A DNA stretch of 56,707 bases from Pedobacter borealis DSM 19626. Its GTDB lineage: Bacteria; Bacteroidota; Bacteroidia; Sphingobacteriales; Sphingobacteriaceae. Made by a program: the position numbers and the translations under genes. The notes beneath the pieces are model-generated. The model was not told the origin of the DNA. It searched no databases and saw nothing but the letters and a program-made list of their open reading frames with translations. Of this stretch, positions 8,299-16,032 are shown piece after piece. Each line of letters opens with the position of its first letter. Within the stretch, counting starts at the first letter, position 1. The stretch spans positions 1-56,707 of the forward strand of contig NZ_JAUG01000021.1 of NCBI RefSeq assembly GCF_000708285.2, written 5' to 3'.

Positions 8299-9972
8299 CT
8301 ATTCACAATACATATTTACGAACAAATGAAACAGCTTTATTTTCTTTGCGGAACGCTCAATAATTGAACATCCTATTTTTACATCAGTCTTTTCTGTAGC
8401 ATCATTAATTATATCTGAAACAAAAACCTTGCTATCAAATGCGATCCTGTGCACATAACTTTTATACCTTTCCCAATGCTTATCAAAATCTACTGCCCTT
8501 GATAGAATGACAACAAAACTTTCATGATTTCCAGCAGTATCATATCTGTTCAGCAATTTATTGATGTGATGTTTAACTGTAATGTCTTTGTATCCACAGG
8601 AATCAATTTGCATGGTCTCCACTATAGTTCTAATTATTCCATTACTCCGATTATCTCTTATTGCTATATCCAGATTGCCACTCTGATATCCTTGTGTTGC
8701 TGATGAACCAGAACGACCGCTTCTGGTTTGATCTGACACATGGTATTGTTTTGCCCGCAATAGGTCGGTTAAATAATCATTCCATTGATCCTCTTTTAAC
8801 TTTAAATGTTTTCTAGCTTGTATAGTAATTGCAAATGAGGTTAGATCGGAAAGGATATTATCATTTGTGGCAGCTGAATAAGAAACAGAAATTCTTTCTT
8901 TAAGAATGTCAATGTGAATCTGCATCTTTTCAAAAAAATCGCTTTTTTGTAAAGCTTGAGTTTCTAAAGTTCTCCTATCAGTTCTTAACCTAGCGACTTC
9001 TTGAATAGCGTGTTCATATTTACCAATCAGACCATCTGGCGAAGAGTTCGTTATAAGTTTCTCGTAATAAAAGTCATAAAGACAAGAAGCGTATTCCCCT
9101 TTAAAAAGGTTATAAGGTTTCATCACAAACCCATTTGCTCCAAACTGGGATTTTTGCGCCTCCTCTATTTTTTTCAACTGTTCATTAAGCTTTTTTTCCC
9201 AGTATACACATTTCTCAGCAGGGGTAGCACTCTTTGGAATTTCCGATCGCAGACGCTCAATATATTTATTGTTTATACTTTCATCCATCAATTTAACCCG
9301 AGCCATTTTTCTAGAATATTGATGATCAAAAAGCTCGTCCTCGAGCTCCGACTCATCTTGTATAGTCATAGCTAACATTGGGAAAAATAGCTCCTGAACA
9401 TCAATTATCAGATATACCAGATGCTTTCCGAGCACATCCATTATAAATGTGTTAGGGTTGTTGTAATCATCTATATTTTCTATTCGCAGTTTGCGTTTTA
9501 GCTGGTAGGTTGATTTAGCAAGTAGTTTTGCCTGCTGTACGTTTTTTAGAATGTACATTTTCAATTCATCGGCACTAGTATTATCACTTAGTTTTTTGTG
9601 AAAATGTTGTTTTAGCCTCCCATATTCATCTTCTATTATGTTCAAAAAAGTTTCTGATTTTTCGTCAGGAGGTGGGGGAATATCTAGGTTAATGAGTTCC
9701 TGTTCACTCTCATTTGGAAGAACCCGAAGCGTAATGCCGGGCTTTTCAGCGTCAGGATCCATTTCGAATTCTACTTTGTCGCCGTCTTTGATATTAAAAA
9801 ATCCTTCTGGAAATTGGGTTAAAATTGTTTCTATATTTTCCTGCGTCAAAATGATATTCCTGCGATAAAACTGTGTATGAAGGGCTTCGATACCATCTGC
9901 ATCAGAAAATTTTTCAAGTTGTGGACGTAAGTCTCCGTTGATTATGCGATCAAATAGTTTAAACTCATTCAT
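8299..9972 (-). CDS. Large protein with C-terminal nuclease-like fold, possible defence gene (557 aa)
   Basis: The N-terminal 380 residues are helical and charged with coiled-coil patterns (EEAQKSQFGAN, HAIQEVARLRTDRRTLE). The C-terminal 170 residues resemble a PD-(D/E)XK-type nuclease fold: SGRSGSS, then GNLDIAIRD with Asp435, then IVETMQID with Glu452. A further conserved-looking block is HHINKLLNRYDTAGN followed by VDFDKHWERY. The usual catalytic Lys after Glu is Met454, so activity is uncertain. Similar tails occur on Bacteroidota proteins of unknown role. It is monocistronic, between the three-gene cassette and a DUF1801 gene. A defence function is inferred. Confidence 0.7.
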   Translation of the reverse strand: MNEFKLFDRIINGDLRPQLEKFSDADGIEALHTQFYRRNIILTQENIETILTQFPEGFFNIKDGDKVEFEMDPDAEKPGITLRVLPNESEQELINLDIPPPPDEKSETFLNIIEDEYGRLKQHFHKKLSDNTSADELKMYILKNVQQAKLLAKSTYQLKRKLRIENIDDYNNPNTFIMDVLGKHLVYLIIDVQELFFPMLAMTIQDESELEDELFDHQYSRKMARVKLMDESINNKYIERLRSEIPKSATPAEKCVYWEKKLNEQLKKIEEAQKSQFGANGFVMKPYNLFKGEYASCLYDFYYEKLITNSSPDGLIGKYEHAIQEVARLRTDRRTLETQALQKSDFFEKMQIHIDILKERISVSYSAATNDNILSDLTSFAITIQARKHLKLKEDQWNDYLTDLLRAKQYHVSDQTRSGRSGSSATQGYQSGNLDIAIRDNRSNGIIRTIVETMQIDSCGYKDITVKHHINKLLNRYDTAGNHESFVVILSRAVDFDKHWERYKSYVHRIAFDSKVFVSDIINDATEKTDVKIGCSIIERSAKKIKLFHLFVNMYCE

Positions 9973-10090
9973 GCCAGATTATTATGTGTTTTATTGTTGC
10001 CAAAGAATTTGAAAATAAAGATAAGTGATTGCATTTCGATACGCCTATCTGTTATCTTGTTTGGAATATCTGATCAAGATACAAATAAGA

Positions 10091-10126
10091 AAAACCGGAA
10101 TCTTATCAGTTGACAAGTCCGGTTTT
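10091..10126 (-). terminator. Intrinsic terminator after DUF1801 gene
   Basis: Perfect 9-bp arms AAAACCGGA and TCCGGTTTT at 10091-10099 and 10118-10126. Read on the minus strand the stem runs into TTTTTCTTATTT, a typical U-tract. It sits about 80 bases past the stop of the 10207-10638 gene and separates it from the 557-residue gene. Confidence 0.75.
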
Positions 10127-10206
10127 AATTAACGCTCTCAATAGCTAAGATATAGATAATTCTTATTCTGCCAAATTTGGGTGAGGTGATTTCTTTCGGT
10201 TTTATT

Positions 10207-10638
10207 TTAGGTTTCGCTTGTTGCTTGTACGCCATATTTTATGGCATTTGATAGAATGTCGATATTTATATCTTTTAATTTCTTGAATTTGATGCAACAT
10301 CCGGTGACGGTGGCTTTGCCGATTTCTTTGCCGTAGGTGCTGGCTATGTAGGTTTTGTCTTTGAAGCCTAGGATGTAGACGGAGATTCCGGTGTTGTTGG
10401 CACTGATGCCGATCTGAAAGAAATCTCTGGTTTTTCCGTCTGCGTATTTAATGGTCTGAAATCCGTAGCCTATGATGGGATTGGCAACGGTTTTGTTATC
10501 CCTGTTTTTTCCGTTGTCGAACAAGAGCCTTGTTTCTGGTAGTATGGTGAGTATGATGTTGTGCAGTTCCAGTATATCACTTTGTTTTGTGTCTGGTAGG
10601 CCGGTGATATATTGCAATATCTGTTCGGGTATGTTCAT
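10207..10638 (-). CDS. DUF1801 domain protein
   Basis: Small cytoplasmic protein of 143 residues, normal length for DUF1801. It shows the expected N-terminal pattern (ILELHNIILTILPETRLLFDNG), a central IGYGFQTIKYADGKT and the ISVYILGF strand. The final half contains KATVTGCCIKFKKLKDI, also typical. The biochemical role of the family is not established. It is divergent from rteC, with about 220 bases of control region between them that include the module shared with the tra operon. Its low-GC, T-rich plus strand resembles rteC rather than the cassette genes. Confidence 0.8.
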   Translation of the reverse strand: MNIPEQILQYITGLPDTKQSDILELHNIILTILPETRLLFDNGKNRDNKTVANPIIGYGFQTIKYADGKTRDFFQIGISANNTGISVYILGFKDKTYIASTYGKEIGKATVTGCCIKFKKLKDINIDILSNAIKYGVQATSET

Positions 10639-10729
10639 TTGGAGTTGTTGATTTTTTTGGTTTTTCTTTGGCTTTTTAAAGCTCGGTATTTTTTTATTGT
10701 TTTTCTATAGGTTCCTTTTCGGGTTTTAA

Positions 10730-10866
10730 GGGTACTCCCCCCTAATTGGGTGAGTTGTTTTTTGCTGAATTCCCTACTATTGTGGGATTTACATTTTTGT
10801 TTTTGGTTCACAGTTTTGCATTGGTGGCAATGGTGCCATCCATAATTCTGCTATTGTGAATAATCA
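10730..10866 (+). promoter_or_regulatory. Control module upstream of rteC (copy A)
   Basis: This stretch aligns with 14211-14343 upstream of the tra operon. Shared blocks in the same order are GGGTGA, CCCACTAT/CCTACTAT followed by GTG, TGTTTTTG, TCACAGTTTTG, GGCAATGGTGCCA and CTAYTGTGAATAA with the GTG start codon. TGGCAATGGTGCCA is an inverted repeat (TGGCA/TGCCA). CAGTTTTG could be the Bacteroidota -7 element. The CTAYTGTG motif occurs twice in each copy. A common regulator, plausibly RteC itself, is inferred. Confidence 0.65.
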
Positions 10867-11797
10867 AAAAATTTATGAGGAACTGTTTAGGCAGTTTGTT
10901 TTTGCGCTTAGTGGCGTTTCTGTTGTTGGGCTGAATCCTGTTCAGGTTTTATCTGCTTATTTGTCTTTGATCCGTGAGCATTTGGGGGTGCTTCGGGATA
11001 GGGTATTGTCGCTTGGTTTTTCTTCTGCGTGTGAGGAGGTTTGGTTTTTTAAGCATTTGAAGCCTAAGTTTTTGGCGGAGAAGATTTTCAGGTTTGAGGT
11101 GCATGCGATTGAGATGGGCAGGCCTGTTGGTACAGTGGAGATGGTTAGGGATTTTTTATCGGATGAGCTTAGGCTTGTGCATCGTTTTTTTCAGCAGTAT
11201 GCTTTTTTATTTCAGTATTACCGCACGGGTGCGGTGGAGTTGGATGGTTTGTATTTTGTGCGTGGGGCGAAGCTTCCTGCTGGGATGGTGGTGGATGTGG
11301 TTGATGCTGATCCTGGGTTTTCTACGGCGATGGATTATTTGTTTGCGAAGTTTATGGCATTCGAGCGGTTGCAGGTGTATTTAGTGGAGAAGATTGAGCA
11401 TCCTTTTGCTTTGGTGCATGATGCGCCTGGTGTGGGTAGGAAGGTTAGGCCGCTTCGCTGGACGGGTGATTCGATTAATGCGGTGGAGCTTGGTTTTGCG
11501 TTGCATGATACTGGGCAGTTGAATGATGGTAAGGCTAGTTTAACGGAGATTTTTGAGTGGATGGCTGATGCGCTGAATATTGTGGTGAAGAAGCCGCATC
11601 GGAGGTTTGATGAGATTGAGGGGCGTAAGATTATTTCTAAGACTGATTTTACGGATAGGATGCGGATATCCATTTTAAATAGGATTGATAGGAAGAATGA
11701 ATATGATCCGGAAAAAGAGCGGCTGCGCCGGGCAAGGGAGGATCGGAAGCGGCTTGCTTCGGAGAAGAAAGCTGATGGCAAGAATACAGGAAGCTAG
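10856..11797 (+). CDS. rteC: RteC-like conjugative-element regulator
   Basis: Transcription regulator of Bacteroidota conjugative transposons; in CTnDOT, RteC activates the excision operon. The 313-residue protein matches the RteC layout: a helical N-terminal domain (LFRQFVFALSGVSVV, VWFFKHLKPKFLAEKIFRFE) and a C-terminal winged-helix region (PLRWTGDSINAVELGFALHDTGQLNDGKASLTEI) followed by a basic tail (RRAREDRKRLASEKK). The start is GTG, inside a motif (CTATTGTGAATAA) repeated before the tra operon. No rteA/rteB two-component pair is seen. The plus strand is very rich in G and T, unlike the next two genes. Confidence 0.85.
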   Translation: MNNQKIYEELFRQFVFALSGVSVVGLNPVQVLSAYLSLIREHLGVLRDRVLSLGFSSACEEVWFFKHLKPKFLAEKIFRFEVHAIEMGRPVGTVEMVRDFLSDELRLVHRFFQQYAFLFQYYRTGAVELDGLYFVRGAKLPAGMVVDVVDADPGFSTAMDYLFAKFMAFERLQVYLVEKIEHPFALVHDAPGVGRKVRPLRWTGDSINAVELGFALHDTGQLNDGKASLTEIFEWMADALNIVVKKPHRRFDEIEGRKIISKTDFTDRMRISILNRIDRKNEYDPEKERLRRAREDRKRLASEKKADGKNTGS

Positions 11798-11825
11798 AAA
11801 TTACCAAGAAGTGTTAATTGTTTGG

Positions 11826-11858
11826 AAATCCACTACCTATTTTGGGCAGTGGATTTTT
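11826..11858 (+). terminator. Intrinsic terminator after rteC
   Basis: AAATCCACT pairs with AGTGGATTT around CC/GG pairs and a TATTTT loop, and a T-run follows (11854-11858). It lies 29 bases past the rteC stop and isolates rteC from the following gene pair. Confidence 0.7.
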
Positions 11859-11885
11859 CGCAAGTGGGCGGCTTAGTTATCGATG

Positions 11886-11951
11886 CAATTTTGGATTTAT
11901 CCAAAGAGATAAATCCAAAATTGTTTATTATTGCGAATACGCAACAATAAA
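11886..11951 (+). promoter_or_regulatory. Two tandem hairpins in the leader of the membrane-protein gene
   Basis: Hairpin 1 has perfect 16-bp arms at 11886-11901 and 11908-11923 (arm CAATTTTGGATTTATC) with a 6-base loop. Hairpin 2 follows at once, 11924-11935 with 11940-11951, 12-bp arms with one mismatch (TTTATTATTGCG/CGCAACAATAAA). The start codon is only 7 bases further on, so these stems could block ribosome entry, act as operators, or mark the end of the inserted gene pair. Confidence 0.6.
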
Positions 11952-11958
11952 CGCTCAC

Positions 11959-12840
11959 ATGAAATATATTTACAACCTTATTGGTAATGACTGGATTAAG
12001 GAAAACATTAGTATGATTGTTCTGGTTCCTACTCTATTGGGAGGGATTTGGCAAATTATCGAATTGTCCAGGATTGGCACTCCATATATTAGATTCTTTT
12101 CAGTGTCTCAGTTGGTTTCGGACGGGCTTTTATTACTTTTCATTTTTGCATGGACTTATTTGGTATGGAATTTTCTTCCTAAAATAGAGAAGAATCAATC
12201 CGCTCCAGCAAACGCTGAGGTTTCCACTGAAAATGGAGATTATGCACCGGAGGTTTCCGCTATCCCAACTTCTAATGGCCTTTTTAAGAAGGTACCCGAC
12301 CGGGGTTACTTTAAGAAACGGGACGGATATATCCTAGCTGTGTTTTTAGCAATTTGTTTAATGATTATCTACGTATGGGCATGGTTGCCCGAGGTACTGA
12401 CACCTTTTCTTGCCAAGGAAAAACTGTCCATTATGATGATTGTTTCGATCTTCACTGGCGTGGCAATAAGTTGGGCAGGTTTGACTGCAATTTTTGGTGT
12501 TTTGCTAGAGATCAACAATGTTGAATTGAATCGGGATAACAAGTGGGTAAAGTGGCTAACGATCTACCTTTATATTTTTGGTTTCTTTGGTGGACTATTT
12601 TTTCTATTCCATTTTCTTACCCTGTTTCATCGCTCTTATCTTTTACCTGACAACCTAAAGAATTTGCGGTACATAGAATGTAAGGTCAGAGCCAATAACA
12701 AATCTTTGAAATCATATGGCATCGAATATTTTAATGACAAGTATATTTTTGTTGCCATTTATGACATAAAGAATAAGCAGTCCATTGAAGTATTCAAGTT
12801 TGAGGATTTTCTCGACAGTTCAGCCTGTGATCAAAAATGA
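11959..12840 (+). CDS. Multi-pass membrane protein of unknown function (293 aa)
   Basis: Hydrophobic helices are visible near residues 17-33 (ISMIVLVPTLLGGIW), 51-70 (VSQLVSDGLLLLFIFAWTYLVW), 125-145 (YILAVFLAICLMIIYVWAW), 160-185 (IMMIVSIFTGVAISWAGL) and 205-230 (WLTIYLYIFGFFGGLFFLF). A soluble C-terminal tail of about 60 residues follows. The start at ATG 11959 is preferred over 11818, which would translate the hairpin leader. No known family recognised. It is followed 117 bases later by the NB-ARC/Mrr gene on the same strand, and both have balanced base composition unlike rteC and tra. They may be a two-gene cargo unit. Confidence 0.75.
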   Translation: MKYIYNLIGNDWIKENISMIVLVPTLLGGIWQIIELSRIGTPYIRFFSVSQLVSDGLLLLFIFAWTYLVWNFLPKIEKNQSAPANAEVSTENGDYAPEVSAIPTSNGLFKKVPDRGYFKKRDGYILAVFLAICLMIIYVWAWLPEVLTPFLAKEKLSIMMIVSIFTGVAISWAGLTAIFGVLLEINNVELNRDNKWVKWLTIYLYIFGFFGGLFFLFHFLTLFHRSYLLPDNLKNLRYIECKVRANNKSLKSYGIEYFNDKYIFVAIYDIKNKQSIEVFKFEDFLDSSACDQK

Positions 12841-12957
12841 GAGGTAGGTTGGCCTCGTCCGAATGTGTGTCAAAACCCCGGATATGCCTGCCCTAGGCAG
12901 AATCCCATTTAATCTTAGAAATATTATCTTTGGTTTAACCAAACAACCATTATACGA

Positions 12958-14097
12958 TTGGAAAACGATTTTTTAAATTTGAATGATAGTCCCAGATTCA
13001 TTGGACGAGATGATGAACTGCAAGCTCTGGATCAAATACTTCGTGAACGCCAGCCTCGAAGGCCGGTATTTGTTTCTGGAGCAGCCGGATCAGGAAAAAC
13101 AGCGCTTGTAAAACACTGGCTTTCCTCACGGAGGTACAATGCCGAGGCGATTTGGACAAGCTTGAATGAGTTTCCAACTGTCGACCACGCTATTGATGAC
13201 ATCATCCCTCAAATACAACGTTATAGTTCAAATAATCCAAATAGCCTTAAAAGAGTGCCATTTGAAAGTGCGATCGTCATAATAGATGATTGCGACCTTT
13301 CTACTGCTGAACTTAGAAAAGTTACGGCTGCTATCTTGAATTATAAAGTAGTTTTATCGGTCGTTTTCATCAGTAGAAAACACATGCTACTGGAAGGCTA
13401 TCGCGAGATTTTATTGGGTCCATTGGATGATTTGCATTCAACGGAACTGTTAAAAACACTTTTAACCTCTGAGAACATTGAGCCTGACGAACTACTACAT
13501 CTTTTAAACGCAGCCAATGGATATCCCTTGGCTATCAAATTACTGAGCAGGCTAGTTGGAAATTTGGATTCGGCCACGTTACTTTCAAATCTTAATCTGC
13601 CGCTTTACAAACTTTCCAATAATTTATTTATTCCCGATACGGAAATTGTTCCCGTTGTATCCCCTATCATTGTTTCAGCCAGCAATAATCTGATTACTTC
13701 CTTAAAAAAGCAACCCGCTGATCTTCACAAATTGACCCCAAGGGAATTTGAAATCTTATTGTCGGATCTTTTGCGGGATATGGGCTGGGAAGTAGAACTA
13801 ACTAAACAGACCAGGGATGGTGGTGCGGACATACTGGCATATCTTAATACCGATGTTGGAAGATTGTTATGTTTGGTAGAAGCTAAGCACTATCGCCAGG
13901 ACAGAAAAATTGGCGTTGATTTAGTTAGAACGCTCTATGGTACACTGTGTGATAAACAGGCAAATAGCGCAATGTTGGTCACAAGTTCATCATTTACCCG
14001 GGATGCTCGCGAGTTTCAGCAGAAACACGAATATCAACTGAGTTTGCGCGACTATGCTGATATCATTAGCTGGCTTTCTAAATATGGAAACAAATAA
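12958..14097 (+). CDS. NB-ARC-type ATPase fused to Mrr-like restriction endonuclease
   Basis: Residues 13-200 form a P-loop ATPase of the STAND/NB-ARC kind: FIGRDDEL box, Walker A GAAGSGKT (41-48), Walker B IVIIDD (106-111), and the GxPLA-type motif NGYPLAIKLL (188-196). Residues 258-370 form an Mrr-type nuclease: TPREFEILLSDLL, then DGGADI with Asp287/Asp291, then CLVEAKHY with Glu308 and Lys310, the PD-(D/E)XK centre. The start is TTG, as no in-frame ATG precedes the ATPase. No TPR or other sensor repeats are present, and the nuclease is C-terminal, unlike typical Avs proteins. DNA cleavage after ATP-driven activation is inferred, with phage defence the likely use. Confidence 0.85.
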   Translation: MENDFLNLNDSPRFIGRDDELQALDQILRERQPRRPVFVSGAAGSGKTALVKHWLSSRRYNAEAIWTSLNEFPTVDHAIDDIIPQIQRYSSNNPNSLKRVPFESAIVIIDDCDLSTAELRKVTAAILNYKVVLSVVFISRKHMLLEGYREILLGPLDDLHSTELLKTLLTSENIEPDELLHLLNAANGYPLAIKLLSRLVGNLDSATLLSNLNLPLYKLSNNLFIPDTEIVPVVSPIIVSASNNLITSLKKQPADLHKLTPREFEILLSDLLRDMGWEVELTKQTRDGGADILAYLNTDVGRLLCLVEAKHYRQDRKIGVDLVRTLYGTLCDKQANSAMLVTSSSFTRDAREFQQKHEYQLSLRDYADIISWLSKYGNK

Positions 14098-14172
14098 TTC
14101 CAACAATCCTAGATTCATGGTGTAATTAAACATTGATTACCTCTATTAGCATATATTCTTTTCTATCATTAA

Positions 14173-14194
14173 AGCTGGCAATGCCGGCTTTTTG
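14173..14194 (+). terminator. Intrinsic terminator after NB-ARC/Mrr gene
   Basis: AGCTGGC and GCCGGCT pair over 7 bp (one G-U) with an AAT loop, followed by TTTTT. It ends the inserted gene pair and insulates the tra control region. Confidence 0.7.
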
Positions 14195-14210
14195 TGTTTC
14201 TAAGGTGCAC

Positions 14211-14343
14211 TACCCTTTTTGGGTGATGGGCTAATAAGGGCAAAATCCCACTATCGTGTGATTGACCTGATTGTTTTTGTATCACAGTTTTGTGTTGGAG
14301 CGGCAATGGTGCCACTTAAACCTGATCTACTGTGAATAAAAAA
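14211..14343 (+). promoter_or_regulatory. Control module upstream of the tra operon (copy B)
   Basis: Second copy of the module found before rteC (10730-10866), with the same ordered blocks: GGGTGA, CCCACTATCGTGTGATT, TGTTTTTG, TCACAGTTTTG, CGGCAATGGTGCCA, CTACTGTGAATAA. Here a TTG lies 20 bases before CAGTTTTG, a spacing that fits a Bacteroidota -33/-7 promoter. The final motif again contains the GTG start of the next frame. Confidence 0.65.
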
Positions 14344-14523
14344 GAAATTCTTTTTGGACTTGTTCGACTTTTGATTTTGGCGCTGCTTTGTGTGGCTGTT
14401 TCGTTTTCTGCGGGGCCGAAGCCTTTGCCCCTGCTGATTATGTTTTGTTTTCGGATCCCTAGTATCCAATTCGGCTTAACAGATAAAATTTTGGGGTATC
14501 CCCTATTCACTCCCCATTTATAG
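14332..14523 (+). CDS. Small membrane protein at head of tra operon (63 aa)
   Basis: GTG-started frame of 63 residues with one strong membrane helix (ILFGLVRLLILALLCVAVSF) and a second short hydrophobic stretch (PLPLLIMFCF). Its start codon lies in the same CTAYTGTGAATAA motif that starts rteC, which supports translation. No family recognised. It may be a leader gene or a remnant; the second half has an unusual composition for a coding region. Confidence 0.45.
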   Translation: MNKKEILFGLVRLLILALLCVAVSFSAGPKPLPLLIMFCFRIPSIQFGLTDKILGYPLFTPHL

Positions 14524-14593
14524 CTTTTAGAGTTTGGCAGTTTTGCTCTTGATCCCCGGGGCAATGGAGTCTTGGGGTTAAAGCAAAAATGAT

Positions 14594-15091
14594 ATGTTAA
14601 AAGCGTTTTCATGGCCGGACTTTTTATTGGCCAGTATTATTCTGAGCCTGTTTTGGTGGGCAGTGATTTGGCTGATTTATTTCAGGCGTAAGGGTTTGGC
14701 TTCTGCTGAGCCGCTGGATCACAATTGGGATCATTTGGAAGAAGAGTTTGAATCTGAGCTGATGGGAAAGCCGGTACTGGATACCGGGGTGAAGGTGGTG
14801 GAGGCGGATGATTTTTCCTTCGGTGTGGATGTAGGTGCTGATCGTGATTCTGCTGACCAGGTGGAGCGATTGGGTGATCTGGCGGATGTGCAGGCAGAGA
14901 TCCGGGAGGTATGCAAGGTGCTGGCGGCTGAAGACGGTACAAAGGATGATTTTTTTGTGCTGTTTGAAATGGTGAGAAATAAGTATCCAAAGCTTGGTTT
15001 GAGTGCTTCGCTTCCTGCTTTGAATGGCTTTATCCGTGAACATGTGCCTTTTGCGCTGAGTGAAGAGGAGCTGGAAGGGATTTGGGCTTAA
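14594..15091 (+). CDS. Putative conjugation membrane protein (165 aa)
   Basis: One N-terminal membrane helix (FLLASIILSLFWWAVIWLIYF, about 10-30), then an acidic cytoplasmic domain (NWDHLEEEFESEL, ADDFSFGVDVGAD) ending in a helical region (EDGTKDDFFVLFEMVRNKYP). Its position directly before traE matches the TraD-like or unnamed first genes of Bacteroidota tra operons, but I cannot assign it to a named Tra family from sequence alone. The frame has the strong G/T bias of the other tra genes. Confidence 0.65.
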   Translation: MLKAFSWPDFLLASIILSLFWWAVIWLIYFRRKGLASAEPLDHNWDHLEEEFESELMGKPVLDTGVKVVEADDFSFGVDVGADRDSADQVERLGDLADVQAEIREVCKVLAAEDGTKDDFFVLFEMVRNKYPKLGLSASLPALNGFIREHVPFALSEEELEGIWA

Positions 15092-15233
15092 AGGTCTTTG
15101 CTGGATGTTTCTGTTAGCTTTTTTTGGGTTTTATCCCTTGTTGTTTTGATTCTTTTAAGGTTTTTCCTGCTTTTTCTTCCGAATTCATGGCTGGCTTTCG
15201 CCTAGCTGATCTGGAAAAAGTTTAAGGAAAATT

Positions 15234-15596
15234 ATGAGAAAAAAAACGGGGTTAAATGGGCTGGTTAGGAGTCCGAGAGAAAGGTTAATGGCCAAAGGAT
15301 GGCTGGCTGTGGCTACGATGTGTGTGTATTCGGTGCTGAATACGGTGGTCGTTTTTGCGCAGAGTGGCGAGGCTGGGATCAATGAGGCGACCAATCAGGT
15401 GTCAAGCTATTTTGAAGCTGGCTGTAACCTGGTGTATGCGATCTGCGCGGTTGTGGGTTTGATCGGTGCGGTTAAGGTATTCAACAAGTGGAATGCGGGT
15501 GAGCCGGATACCAATAAGGTGGCTGCTGCCTGGTTTGGTTCATGCGTGTTTGCGGTGATTGTGGCTACGGTGTTGAAGTCATTCTTTGGGGTTTAG
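15234..15596 (+). CDS. traE: Conjugative transposon protein TraE (DUF4134)
   Basis: Small membrane subunit of the mating apparatus, the pilin/VirB2-like position of the Bacteroidota T4SS. After a basic N-terminus and signal-type helix (GWLAVATMCVYSVLNTVVVFAQ) comes the DUF4134 core: EAGINEATNQVSSYFEAGCN, LVYAICAVVGLIGAVKVFNKW, and the final helix AWFGSCVFAVIVATVLKSFFGV. At 120 residues it has the family length. It precedes traF and traG as expected. Confidence 0.9.
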   Translation: MRKKTGLNGLVRSPRERLMAKGWLAVATMCVYSVLNTVVVFAQSGEAGINEATNQVSSYFEAGCNLVYAICAVVGLIGAVKVFNKWNAGEPDTNKVAAAWFGSCVFAVIVATVLKSFFGV

Positions 15597-15681
15597 GTTT
15601 TTATTTGTGCCTGGTGTGCTGGTGGCGGAGTATTTTTTCCGCTGCCGGCGTGCCGGCCTAAAAAAAGGAATAGGAAATTTT

Positions 15682-16032
15682 ATGAGTGCAGTATATCAGA
15701 TTAATAAGGGGGTTGGAAAACCGATAGAGTTCCGGGGATTGCAGGGGCAGTATATTGCTTATCTGGCGGTGGGGCTGGTGGTTTTGCTGTTGCTTTTTAC
15801 CGCTTTGTATCTGCTAGGTACGCCGCTGGTGGCGCTGTTGCCTTTGGTATTGGTTTTGGGTGGTGGGCTGTTTTTTACGGTGTTCAGTTTATCGGCACGT
15901 TTTGGAGTGCATGGATTGGGCAAGTTTATGGCGAAACGTGGATTACCGCTGTATCTGAAGTTTAGCTCCAGGCGATTGTTTACCGGACTTCGGGTTTTGG
16001 AGGGTAACAGGGAAAGGCAGGTACGGTGGTGA
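15682..16032 (+). CDS. traF: Conjugative transposon protein TraF (DUF4133)
   Basis: VirB3-like inner-membrane subunit. The start at MSAVYQINKGVG (15682) gives 116 residues and has AGGAA about 10 bases upstream; the longer frame from 15586 overlaps traE. The DUF4133 signature is NKGVGKPIEFRGLQGQYI followed by two helices (AVGLVVLLLLFTALYLLG and VALLPLVLVLGGGLFFTVF). It overlaps the traG start by a few bases, so translation is probably coupled. Confidence 0.9.
   Translation: MSAVYQINKGVGKPIEFRGLQGQYIAYLAVGLVVLLLLFTALYLLGTPLVALLPLVLVLGGGLFFTVFSLSARFGVHGLGKFMAKRGLPLYLKFSSRRLFTGLRVLEGNRERQVRW

Noticed and set aside
14624..15043. Minus-strand frames opposite the 14594-15091 gene
   Set aside because: They arise from the strong G/T bias of the plus-strand gene and have low-complexity translations.
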